A DNA stretch of 64,000 nt from Neorhizobium tomejilense (GTDB lineage: Bacteria > Pseudomonadota > Alphaproteobacteria > Rhizobiales > Rhizobiaceae). A model generated the notes under the pieces. That model was not told the DNA's origin. It searched no databases and saw only the letters and a program-made list of their open reading frames with translations. Positions 52,194 to 60,688 of the stretch are shown here, in pieces. The position numbers and the translations under genes were made by a program. The stretch is taken from positions 62,001-126,000 of the forward strand of contig PVBG01000006.1 in the NCBI GenBank assembly GCA_002968845.1, in the 5' to 3' direction. Every line of letters starts with the position of its first letter. The stretch's first letter is position 1.

Positions 52194-53801
52194 TCATTCC
52201 GGACGGGCGGTATAGAAGATGTTGGTCAGGTTGGTATTGGCCTCGTAACGGACGCCATTGCGGACACCCCAGACGCCGAACTCGTGATAGAGCGGCACGT
52301 AACCGTCGTCCTTCTGGACCTGCGCCACGGCCGAACGCAACAGTTCCTCCCGCTTGACATCGTCCAGCGTCGATTGGGCGTCTTCGAGCGCCTTGTCGGT
52401 GATCTTGCTGGAATAACGCCCGCGGTTCGCGCCGCCCCAGCCCTTTTCCGGATTGCGCGAGCCGGCGAGATTGATCATCTGGCTCAGGCCTTCTCCCGTA
52501 TCGGCGGCCGCGCCGGCAAGGTAGAGGCTGTATTCATAGGCGCTCGCCTTGGTGAAGTAGATGCTGAAGGGGAAGGTCTCCAACGTCACGTTCAGGCCGA
52601 TCTGAGAAAGCATGGCGGTTATGGCCTGGGCGACCTGCGCGCCGTTGACATAACGGTCGCTCGGGGCGTTCAGCGTCAGCGAGAAGCCATTCGGATAGCC
52701 CGCTTCCGCCAGCAGTCGCTTGGCCTCGGCAGGGTTGTAGGCATAGGGTTGCAGGTTTGGATCGTGACCGAATACGCCGTCGACGACAATCTGGCTTGCA
52801 GGCTGAGCCATGCCGCCCATCACGGTTTCGGCAATCTGCTCGCGGTTGATCGCCAGGTTCAGCGCCTTTCGGACCCGTGGATCGAGGAAAGGGTTCTTGC
52901 CATCCGTGCCGGAGACCTTCGGCGTCTTTTCCTGGCCCTGGTCGGGCAGAAGAAAAATCAGAAGCGTCGACGGCATTGAGGCGAGATGATACTTGCCGGA
53001 GGTCTGGATGCTGTCGACGCTGTTGATCGGGACGGCGTTGATGACGTCGACCGAACCGCCGAGCAGCGCCGCAATACGGGCACTGTTGTCCGGCAAGGAC
53101 TTGACCAGAACCGTTTCATAGCCTGCAGCCGCGCCGTAATATTGCGGGTTGCGCTCAAGCTCGATCTCGACATCCGGGGTGAACTTCTTCACCCGGTAGT
53201 GACCTATGCCCGCAGAGGTCTTGCCGCCGTTGAAATCACCCGTCGCCAGCCAGTTGTCGTTGCCGCAGTTCTTTTCGTCATAGGTCAGCATTCGGCCGGT
53301 CGGATTTTCGACGATACCGATATAGCTCAGGTTGCGCAGAAGGTTCGGATCCGGCTTCTTGGTCTCGATCTCGATCTTTCCGCCGCCGGCATCCCTGATG
53401 TTTTTGACGGTTGAGATGAAGCTGCTGAAAAGGCCAGGACTGTTCGGTACGTTGCGCACCCGGCAGAGCGAATAGACAACGTCATCGGCACTCAGCGTCT
53501 TGCCGCTGTCGAACCTGGCCTTGGGCTCCAGCGTCACGACCCATTTGGTATCCCCCTGAATTTCCCAGGATTTCGCCAGCCGCGGCTCCACCTCGCCGTT
53601 AACCCCGTTGGCGTAGACCAAGGCGTCGGAAATGTTTTCGCGCAGGTCGAAATTGTAGCCGGCGCGATGGAAATGCGGATCGACGGACGTTGCCAGCGCC
53701 GAAAGCCCCACGCGCAATTGCTTCGCAGATGCCGGAAGCGACGAAAGCACGGTTCCGCCGGCGAGTGTCAGGCACATCAATGCCAATGATGAACTTTTCA
53801 T
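52194..53801 (-). CDS. Periplasmic binding protein of peptide ABC type (SBP family 5)
   Basis: A 535-aa solute-binding protein. The Sec signal peptide ends near SLPASA (residue ~26). Mature landmarks are LATSVDPHFHRAGYNFDLRENISDALV, LEPKARFDSGKTLSADDVVYS, SAGIGHYRVKKF and PRVRKALNLAINREQIAE. It is the first gene of a six-gene reverse-strand operon (binding protein, lyase, DppB-, DppC-, DppD-, DppF-like). It diverges from a LysR-type regulator across two palindromes. Confidence 0.9.
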   Translation of the reverse strand: MKSSSLALMCLTLAGGTVLSSLPASAKQLRVGLSALATSVDPHFHRAGYNFDLRENISDALVYANGVNGEVEPRLAKSWEIQGDTKWVVTLEPKARFDSGKTLSADDVVYSLCRVRNVPNSPGLFSSFISTVKNIRDAGGGKIEIETKKPDPNLLRNLSYIGIVENPTGRMLTYDEKNCGNDNWLATGDFNGGKTSAGIGHYRVKKFTPDVEIELERNPQYYGAAAGYETVLVKSLPDNSARIAALLGGSVDVINAVPINSVDSIQTSGKYHLASMPSTLLIFLLPDQGQEKTPKVSGTDGKNPFLDPRVRKALNLAINREQIAETVMGGMAQPASQIVVDGVFGHDPNLQPYAYNPAEAKRLLAEAGYPNGFSLTLNAPSDRYVNGAQVAQAITAMLSQIGLNVTLETFPFSIYFTKASAYEYSLYLAGAAADTGEGLSQMINLAGSRNPEKGWGGANRGRYSSKITDKALEDAQSTLDDVKREELLRSAVAQVQKDDGYVPLYHEFGVWGVRNGVRYEANTNLTNIFYTARPE

Positions 53802-53853
53802 GGTCCTCCCCCACTTTGTTCAGGTTCTAGACCCTAGCGCCACCGCCGCCGTC

Positions 53854-53870
53854 GAAAAATCGAATTTTTC
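53854..53870. promoter_or_regulatory. Palindrome GAAAAAT-CGA-ATTTTTC
   Basis: Perfect 7-bp arms with a 3-base centre lie 53 bases upstream of the binding-protein start, in the divergent gap with the LysR-type regulator. It is a plausible regulator or promoter-proximal site. Confidence 0.5.
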
Positions 53871-53877
53871 TCCGCTC

Positions 53878-53896
53878 GATTGAGTATTTCTCAATC
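53878..53896. promoter_or_regulatory. Palindrome GATTGAG-N5-CTCAATC
   Basis: Perfect 7-bp arms with a 5-base spacer, 8 bases from the first palindrome and 29 bases before the regulator start. Dyads of this size between a LysR-type gene and its target are the classical binding and autoregulation site of the family. Confidence 0.6.
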
Positions 53897-53924
53897 AATT
53901 CGTATAACGATGCAGGAGGAGCCT

Positions 53925-54806
53925 ATGACGGGAAAACGCAGACGCGATCTGCCGCCCATGACCTCGCTTCCTGTATTCGAAGCGGTCGGCCGGCATGCGA
54001 GCATCGCCAAGGCGGCGCAGGAGCTTTGTCTGACACCCGGTGCAGTCAGCCGGCAGATCCAGAACCTCGAAGCCTTCCTGGGATCCGAACTGTTTGAACG
54101 CATGCATCGCAAGATCGCCCTCACTCCGGCCGGAGAAGTCTACTGGGCCAGGATCCATGCCTCTCTCGGTGATATTCGCGCGGTCACCAGCGATATTTCC
54201 ATCAGTATAGAGCAACGGCCGCTGGTGATCGGAAGCCCGCGCGTTTTCCTGCAGAAGTGCATCATGCCGGCACTCGGCAGTCTTTATGCACGGCATCCCG
54301 ACATCCATGTGCGCTTCGTGACCGGCAATCAGGACACGGAGGCTCTGGACGGCATGATCTATGTGGGCAAGCCGATGAACCGCACGGGTTTCCTCTGCGA
54401 GGTGCTGGCCGACGCCAACCTCATGCCCATCTGCAGTCCAGCCTACCTGCGCCGCGCGCCGCCGCTTGAAACACCGGATGACCTTGAGCGGCACGTGCTG
54501 CTGCGCTCCGCAGAATTCACCCGCAACTGGGAACTGTGGCTCGGAATTCGCGCCGCGCGGGTATTCGCGAACGCTCGCTTCATCGATCTGGAGAGTTCAG
54601 GCCTCGAGCTGACGGCTGCGATTGAAGGGCTGGGTATTGCCATAGTGCGCGAGAAGCTTGTCAGGCAGGAACTGGCGGAGGAGCAGCTCATTCCTCTCTT
54701 TGCTGACCACACGGTGCGGGAACACTACGCCTTCGTGTTCGCCGAACCGAAACTAAGGTCGGAGAGTTTTCGTGCGCTCCGGAGCTGGCTGAAGAATGCA
54801 GTGTGA
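53925..54806 (+). CDS. LysR-family transcriptional regulator, GcvA-like
   Basis: A 293-aa regulator. The winged helix covers LPPMTSLPVFEAVGRHASIAKAAQELCLTPGAVSRQIQNLEAFLG, and the substrate-binding domain ends AYVFAEPKL-like. The LPPMTSLPVFEA start resembles GcvA-type regulators. I chose the ATG at 53925 because AGGAGGAG lies 7 bases before it; an earlier start at 53880 overlaps a palindrome. It diverges from the binding-protein/lyase operon and is its likely activator. Confidence 0.87.
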   Translation: MTGKRRRDLPPMTSLPVFEAVGRHASIAKAAQELCLTPGAVSRQIQNLEAFLGSELFERMHRKIALTPAGEVYWARIHASLGDIRAVTSDISISIEQRPLVIGSPRVFLQKCIMPALGSLYARHPDIHVRFVTGNQDTEALDGMIYVGKPMNRTGFLCEVLADANLMPICSPAYLRRAPPLETPDDLERHVLLRSAEFTRNWELWLGIRAARVFANARFIDLESSGLELTAAIEGLGIAIVREKLVRQELAEEQLIPLFADHTVREHYAFVFAEPKLRSESFRALRSWLKNAV

Positions 54807-54888
54807 GTAGGACTCAAGCAATCCGGCTAGACGCCGCAGTTGATCGAGATCATTGCGCGTATCGCGGCCGAGGCGCAGCAAAGATAGC

Positions 54889-55587
54889 ATGAGCTCTCTC
54901 CATCCTGACCGCAGGGAACGCATATGCGATCGCCTGGTGGCCAAGGCCAATATTGGCGACGCCAAAGCGCAACAGCAACTGCAGTCAACCATATTGGACT
55001 TCTACACCCTCGCGGCGCCGTACGATGCCATGGTGACCACGCGCCTCAGGGAACTCGGCTCGGCGCTCGGCGCCGGTGAACCCGTGTTCACGCTGATCGA
55101 CCCAAAGACCGTGTGGGCGCTCGCTTACGTCGACGAGAGCAAGGCCGGCGAGATCACCGTCGGCGAACCCGCCGAGATCGTGCTGCGTTCTCAGCCTGGC
55201 AAGCGTATCGCCGGCCACGTCGCGCGCATCCAGCCGGAAAGCGACCGGGTCAACGAGGAGCGGCGGGTCGAGATCACGTTCGACTCGCCGCCCGCCGACT
55301 TGTATCTCGGTGAGCAGGCTGAGGCCCACATCACGAGCGTTCGGCTTCCGCAGGCCCTATTGGTCCCGGAGGCGGCCATCATCGGCCTCGGCAAAAATCA
55401 AGGGACCGTATGGACCGTCGAGGATGGATCCCTGGAGCAGCGCAACGTGACACTTGGGCACCGGTTGCTCGACGGTCGTATTGAGATCACCGGTGGTGTC
55501 CCCGAGCACGCCCTCATCCTCACGACATTGCGCAGTGGACTGCGCATCGGCCGTGCCGCGCAGGTCGCCGAAGGGACAAGTCGATGA
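54889..55587 (+). pseudogene. Membrane-fusion protein of an efflux pump, N-terminally truncated
   Basis: The frame encodes the second half of an HlyD/AcrA-type adaptor: YTLAAPYDAMVTTRLRELGSALGAGEPVFTLIDP (lipoyl end), VWALAYVDESKAGEITVGEPAEIVLRSQPG, and VEDGSLEQRNVTLGHRLLDGRIEITGGV. The signal, first lipoyl half and hairpin helices are missing, and the first ~35 residues are not family-like. No ribosome-binding site precedes it. The stop overlaps the start of a permease remnant (ATGA), the usual order in MacAB-type systems. Confidence 0.75.
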
Positions 55588-55632
55588 ATCTGCCTACCGG
55601 GACATCAAGAACAATCTCCTGCGTTTTTCAAT
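55584..55632 (+). pseudogene. Start of a MacB-like ABC permease, frameshifted and truncated
   Basis: ATGAATCT is followed, after allowing one missing base, by codons for AYRDIKNNLLRF, the typical first residues of FtsX/MacB-type permeases that follow such adaptors. Homology disappears within about 50 bases. It is evidence that an efflux operon was cut here. Confidence 0.5.
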
Positions 55633-55679
55633 GAGCAGCCGCAACGGCCTGCTCGTCGATATTTGCGCGGGCATAGATC

Positions 55680-55892
55680 TAATTCGGCACTTGTCTCCGA
55701 AATCGCCGAGGCGGAGCCCGACTTTTCCGGCGGCGCGCTTCCGACGATCAGGCCGGTTGTCGTCAGCACGACCGGCACGAAACCGACGGCGATCACCATG
55801 GTTGCGCCGAGAACTCCGAAGAGGCTTTCGCAATAGGCGGCGACCGACATCAGAAACATGCCCGCAGAGTTTATCAGCAGGCCCAGGCACTC
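55680..55892 (-). pseudogene. MFS (DHA2/SmvA-type) transporter fragment
   Basis: The minus strand encodes GATMVIAVGFVPVVLTTTGLIVGSAPPEKSGSASAISETSAEL, a well-conserved block of 14-helix drug/proton antiporters, preceded by a hydrophobic stretch. It breaks off after SAEL at about 55680, and no start or remaining helices are present. It is a fragment left by rearrangement next to the broken efflux operon. Confidence 0.65.
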
Positions 55893-56098
55893 ATGGTCAA
55901 AGAGATCGGCTACCGGCCGGGCTCTGCCCTCAGGTCGGGTTTGTGTGGAATGAGCTTGTCAAAAGCTGTAGTCCGCAATCGGCGCCAAAAAGGCCGGGCC
56001 GCTGGTTGCTCCACATACCTTGCCGTCCCGCATCTGATATCCGGTAAACAGAAATAACGTCCGCTTTGTCGAGTTCATCGACTGAGCCCAAGGAATCA

Positions 56099-56113
56099 TG
56101 ATAAATACACTCA
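56099..56113. promoter_or_regulatory. Iron-responsive operator (TGA-N9-TCA), RirA-type
   Basis: TGA, nine bases (TAAATACAC), TCA matches the rhizobial IRO motif exactly. It is 138 bases before the chosen start of the ECF sigma gene. The right half (ACACTCA) is identical to that at 21252-21266, linking both iron operons to one regulator. Confidence 0.72.
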
Positions 56114-56250
56114 AGTTTTATTGGCGGCGATCAGTAGGAGTGATATAGCTCCTGCAAATCTTGTCGATTGATCGAAATTTCGGATTGAGAACAGTCGATC
56201 AACTGCGCCGACAGCGCCTGCAAGACTGCATATGTTTTGAGTATTTTGGA

Positions 56251-56760
56251 ATGGGTATAGGAAAAAATGGCGAGCGGTACGCAATGTACCTGCAAAATCG
56301 CAAGGCGCTTGTCGACTACGCGACGCCGCTCGTTGGATCGAGGGCTGAAGCCGAAGATGTTGTCCAGGACGCCTACCTGAAATTCGTCCCCGCCGAAACT
56401 GGCGAAAGCGTTTCGCACAAGGGATATCTCTTTCAGATCGTCCGCAATCTTTCCTTCAACAGGCGGCGGCGCAAGAAACTTGAAGAATCGGTGGCGTCTC
56501 CTGACATTCCGTGGTGGGCATTGCCGATGCCCAACGATACGCCTGAAGATAGTCTGCTTTTTCATGAGCGCGTCAAAACGGTCGCGGCAACTGTCGATGC
56601 CTTGCCGGAACGAGCCAGGCTGGTGTTGCAAATGTACAGGTTCGACGGCCTCTCATTGAAGGAAATTGCCGAAATTCTCAATCTCTCCACAACCTCGGTT
56701 CATCGACTGCTCAACGATGCAATGAGGATGATCAAGGAAGAAATGTCGCGCGGGCCCTGA
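56251..56760 (+). CDS. ECF sigma factor, FecI-like
   Basis: A 169-aa extracytoplasmic-function sigma factor. Region 2 covers ALVDYATPLVGSRAEAEDVVQDAYLKF with HKGYLFQIVRNLSFNRRRRKK, and region 4 covers ALPERARLVLQMYRFDGLSLKEIAEILNLSTTSVHRLLNDAM. FecI-type factors drive TonB receptor genes when the receptor signals through FecR. Start choice is uncertain: the ATG at 56251 is used; an ATG at 56284 is possible, and a TTG at 56161 would add thirty unlike residues. It is followed by the FecR gene, as expected. Confidence 0.88.
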   Translation: MGIGKNGERYAMYLQNRKALVDYATPLVGSRAEAEDVVQDAYLKFVPAETGESVSHKGYLFQIVRNLSFNRRRRKKLEESVASPDIPWWALPMPNDTPEDSLLFHERVKTVAATVDALPERARLVLQMYRFDGLSLKEIAEILNLSTTSVHRLLNDAMRMIKEEMSRGP

Positions 56761-56873
56761 GTTGAGGAAAGGCCCTCGAGAAAAAAACATGCGCCCCTGG
56801 AAATTTCGAGTGGGTTGAGTGTCTATAGAGTAAGAACAGGGAACAACGCTCTGCGTGATTTAAAGCTGGCAGT

Positions 56874-57848
56874 ATGACCATCGATTCAAGAACGAGGACG
56901 CTGTCCGACCAGGCGACGGATTGGCTTATCCTGATCCGTGAAAGCCCAGAGGATCCGAGCCTGCGATCGGCATTCGAAGCCTGGCTCCTTGAGGCACCGG
57001 AGCACCGGCGCGAGTGGCAGGAAACCTGCGAGATGTGGCAGGCGTTGGGGCAGATGCCACCAGCTGTTCGAGAAGCCTTACCGCTCACCGCAGGCGCACC
57101 GCCCATGCGCCGATTCAGCCTGACCTCCAGACTTGTGGGCGCTGCAATCTTCACCGGCACGGCACTCTGTCTTCTGCTCCTGGCCGGTCCCTCACTGCTT
57201 ATCCGGCTGCAGGCGGATTATGTAACGGACACGGCCCAAAGCCGAAGTATAACGCTTGAAGACGGAAGCTCCGTCGTGCTTGCAGCCGATAGTGCCATGG
57301 CGCTGGCATTTTCCGGCGACAGGCGTGGCGTCATCCTGCTCAAGGGAGAAGCGTTCTTCGATATCGCACCCGAAAAGACGCGACCGTTCACTGTCGAAGG
57401 AGGTGGACTGAAGGTCGAGGTTCTGGGAACCGCCTTCGACGTCCGCGTCGGTGGCGATGAGACGGCGGTCGCCCTCGCTCGTGGCGCGGTCAAGGCTTCC
57501 CCCGACAGAGCCGGCGCGACGGAACACGTCCTTGCCCCCGGGGGCATGTTGACGCTTGATCACGCAAGTGGTGGCGTTACGGCGTCCGCAGTCGCTATCG
57601 CCGATATCGGTTCCTGGAGGCAAGGCAGGCTCCTTGTCGTGGACCAGACAATCGGTTCGGTCATCGAACAGATTCAGCGCTACCATCCGGCTCTGATCTC
57701 CATCCCCGACCGGAGCCTTGCGAACCGGAGAGTGAGCGGGATCTACGACCTGAACGCCCCCGATCAGGCCCTCGGTGCACTGGTCGACCCGTATGGCGGA
57801 AAAGTTCGCAAAATATCCGATTACGTCCGGGTGATATCCCGCCTCTAA
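56874..57848 (+). CDS. FecR-family anti-sigma regulator
   Basis: A 324-aa inner-membrane sensor. The N-terminal cytoplasmic DUF4880 part (ATDWLILIRESPEDPSLRSAFEAWLLEAPEHRREWQE) binds the sigma factor, one membrane segment (VGAAIFTGTALCLLLLAG) lies near residues 85-105, and the periplasmic FecR domain has LEDGSSVVLAADSAMALAF, GEAFFDIAPEKTRPFTVEGG and VLGTAFDVRVGG. It lies between the sigma gene and the receptor gene and relays the receptor's STN-domain signal. Confidence 0.9.
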   Translation: MTIDSRTRTLSDQATDWLILIRESPEDPSLRSAFEAWLLEAPEHRREWQETCEMWQALGQMPPAVREALPLTAGAPPMRRFSLTSRLVGAAIFTGTALCLLLLAGPSLLIRLQADYVTDTAQSRSITLEDGSSVVLAADSAMALAFSGDRRGVILLKGEAFFDIAPEKTRPFTVEGGGLKVEVLGTAFDVRVGGDETAVALARGAVKASPDRAGATEHVLAPGGMLTLDHASGGVTASAVAIADIGSWRQGRLLVVDQTIGSVIEQIQRYHPALISIPDRSLANRRVSGIYDLNAPDQALGALVDPYGGKVRKISDYVRVISRL

Positions 57849-57978
57849 ACAAAGTTGATAGTAATATTCATGATTTAGCGGAAAAGTGAAACTTTCCGCG
57901 GAAATCTGGCATTGCCCAATTGTCTCTAAGTCGAAGGCCCCCGGATGGCGGGCTGAAGACGGAGAGACTTGGGGTATT

Positions 57979-60609
57979 ATGGCATTCGGGGCGGACGCAA
58001 GGGCAATTCGTAGCAGGGGCAGGGGGCCCCTCTGCAGGGTGATGTTGTGGAGCTCCGCCTTCACTGTCTTGTGGCTGGCAGGTTATGCCGTTGCACAGGA
58101 CCAGACCGGCGCGGCGTCACCGACGGCAAGTCGGGCAGACACGCACAACTTCGACATTCCAGCCCAACGGCTTGCCGGCGCCTTATCCGCCTTTAATCGC
58201 CAGTCCGGCTTTCAGGTGACCCAGGCCTCGGGTGACACGCAGCCAGGCGTTACCGTCAATGCGGTGCGAGGCACCATGTCGCCGCAACAGGCACTGGCGC
58301 ATATGCTGGCCGGAACCGGCATACCCTTCTGGTTTACGGGGAACCGGGCGGCGGTGATCGGCGGCCAGCATTCGGCCAGCACGGACGCCGCGGATGAAAG
58401 TTTCACAGTTCTGGCGCCCATCATCATCAGGTCATCTCGACGGGCAAATACGGGATCGGGTTTTCAGGGAACGCCGGACTGGGTCTATGAAACACCATCG
58501 AGCGTCAGCGTCGTATCGCGCGAAGCGATCAAGAAGGCGCCATCGCGAAATGCCCGCGATCTTCTCGATAACGTCGCCGGCGTCCTGGTCAACCGCTCCG
58601 AAGGCCAGAACCCGGGCATGAGCATCAACATCCGCGGCCTTCAGGATCAGAACCGCGTGGTCACGATGATCGATGGCGCCCGACAGAACTTCCAGCGCAA
58701 TGGTCATGGCGCAAGCCAGCGGACCTATGTCGATACGGCATTCATTCGCGAAATCGATATCGAGAAAAGCGGCGTTTCCGGCGTCGGTGGCGCGGGGGCG
58801 CTGGGCGGGTCGGTGAACTTCCGCACGCTTGTTGCAGACGACCTCATTGAAGGCGAAAAAGATTGGGGTCTCGAAGTCAACAGCACTGTCGGCAGCAACG
58901 GATTCAATTTCGACGGATCGGTCGTCGGCGCAGTTCGCCTTTCGGAAGACTTCTCGCTTCTTGGCGGTGTGAGCCACAAAAACATCGGTGCGTACAAGAT
59001 CGGCAAGAACGGCGATGTCGAACTGACTGGCGAGGTGACGGATGGTGACGACACGTTGGTATTCACGGGCCAGGAATCGACCAATACCTTCTTCAAAGCC
59101 GAGGGCAATTTCACGGACGACCTGAACTTTTCGCTCTCCTGGTTGCGCAACGACTCGCAGTCGAGTCAGGGAGCGGCGGAAAACACCGGCGCCGGCGGCG
59201 AAGATATCCAGGATGTCGTCAACAACACGCTCACGGCAGGTTTCGAATGGGATCCGGACAGCGAGTTGATCGATCTCAAGGCCCGTTTCTGGTACAATCA
59301 CACCCAGAACGACGAAATGCGAAACCGCGTCTATAACGGGGAAGACTGGACCCTGCCGGTCGAATACCGGTTGGCCACATATGGCGCCAGCATCGAAAAC
59401 ACCAGTCGCTTCAACACCGCAACCGGGCTGCTCTCCCTCAATTACGGCGTCGAAGCCTTTCAGGACGACGGCCAGTCCAGCACGCCATTCATGGTCCAGG
59501 ACGGCATCGATTATTCATTGACCTATACCGGCACCAACCCGGCAGGCCGTCGCGACATGATCAGCGGATTTGCCAACGCGACGCTGGAGCATGACGATTG
59601 GCTGATGGTTTCGGGCGGCCTTCGCTATGACTATTATCATCTTCGCGGCTCGACATCGTTTTATGGCTCGCAAACGACCACGACGCCGCGCGTTTGCCTC
59701 CAGTGGAACGCTGCAGGCACAATTTGCAGGAGGTGGGGACCTGGCGGCACCGTTACCACCTACTACCCCGTGGAAACCGATATCGACCGTTCCGGCGGAG
59801 CGTTCCTGCCAACCGCGATGATCGCGGTGAAGGCGACCGACTGGCTGCAGCCTTTCGCAAAATATTCCCGCAGCTATCGTCCGCCGACGGCGATGGAGTC
59901 GCTGTTCAGCGGCGCGCATCCGAACACGACGCCCATCCAGTATGCCCCAAATCCCTTCCTCGAGCCGGAAAGCGGCAATACCTACGAGCTCGGCGCCAAT
60001 ATCTCGCTCGATGGCGTGTTTTCCGGCGATGATACGCTGCGGATGAAGGCCGTCGCCTTCTACCGTGAAATCGACGATTACATTTCCTTCGGAACGAACG
60101 TCTATCGCCCTGAAACGGCGATGGACTACGATTCTTTCGTGAACCTCGATGGCACGACCAGCATGAAGGGGCTTGAACTTGAGGCGAATTACGATGCCGG
60201 TTCCTACTATGTCGGCGGTTCGTTCACCTGGCTGGATGCGGAATTCCCCACCGCTTACAGCTACAACGGTCAGTCTTTCGACGCTGCACCTGCCGCTCTC
60301 TTCGTACCTCCCAAGACACGGTTTACCGTCAACGCCGGAGCACGCTTCCTGGAAGAGAAATTGACGGTCGGCGCCCGCGTCACCCATGTCGGAGACAGCG
60401 AACCCGCCTACGGGCAATTGGCGGGCAACTACAAGACGGACAAATATACGCTGCTGGACCTTTATGGCTCCTACACATTCAACGAGACGACGACGCTCAG
60501 GGTTGCCGTCAACAATGTCGCCGACATCGCCTACGTCCCGGCGCTTGGCTATCGAACGCTTCCGGCACCGGGGCGGACGGCCACGCTCTCCCTCAACGTC
60601 AAATTCTAG
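57979..60609 (+). CDS. TonB-dependent haem/hemophore receptor with STN domain (HasR-like)
   Basis: An 876-aa outer-membrane transducer. After the signal peptide (SSAFTVLWLAGYAVAQ) comes an STN signalling domain (FDIPAQRLAGALSAFNRQSGFQV to about residue 125), a plug with ETPSSVSVVSREAIKK and MIDGARQNFQRNGHG, typical of haem/haemoglobin receptors, and a barrel ending TLSLNVKF with terminal Phe. The ATG at 57979 gives a normal signal peptide; a GTG at 57886 adds a non-signal leader. Position between FecR and a hemophore-like gene, with type I secretion genes downstream, matches HasR. Confidence 0.85.
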   Translation: MAFGADARAIRSRGRGPLCRVMLWSSAFTVLWLAGYAVAQDQTGAASPTASRADTHNFDIPAQRLAGALSAFNRQSGFQVTQASGDTQPGVTVNAVRGTMSPQQALAHMLAGTGIPFWFTGNRAAVIGGQHSASTDAADESFTVLAPIIIRSSRRANTGSGFQGTPDWVYETPSSVSVVSREAIKKAPSRNARDLLDNVAGVLVNRSEGQNPGMSINIRGLQDQNRVVTMIDGARQNFQRNGHGASQRTYVDTAFIREIDIEKSGVSGVGGAGALGGSVNFRTLVADDLIEGEKDWGLEVNSTVGSNGFNFDGSVVGAVRLSEDFSLLGGVSHKNIGAYKIGKNGDVELTGEVTDGDDTLVFTGQESTNTFFKAEGNFTDDLNFSLSWLRNDSQSSQGAAENTGAGGEDIQDVVNNTLTAGFEWDPDSELIDLKARFWYNHTQNDEMRNRVYNGEDWTLPVEYRLATYGASIENTSRFNTATGLLSLNYGVEAFQDDGQSSTPFMVQDGIDYSLTYTGTNPAGRRDMISGFANATLEHDDWLMVSGGLRYDYYHLRGSTSFYGSQTTTTPRVCLQWNAAGTICRRWGPGGTVTTYYPVETDIDRSGGAFLPTAMIAVKATDWLQPFAKYSRSYRPPTAMESLFSGAHPNTTPIQYAPNPFLEPESGNTYELGANISLDGVFSGDDTLRMKAVAFYREIDDYISFGTNVYRPETAMDYDSFVNLDGTTSMKGLELEANYDAGSYYVGGSFTWLDAEFPTAYSYNGQSFDAAPAALFVPPKTRFTVNAGARFLEEKLTVGARVTHVGDSEPAYGQLAGNYKTDKYTLLDLYGSYTFNETTTLRVAVNNVADIAYVPALGYRTLPAPGRTATLSLNVKF

Positions 60610-60688
60610 AATTTCGGCGGCAGCCCTCTGTCGCGGATCCGGGGTTCGCCAAGGGGCGGACATTTGAACTAACCCAAGGAGAAAGCAA

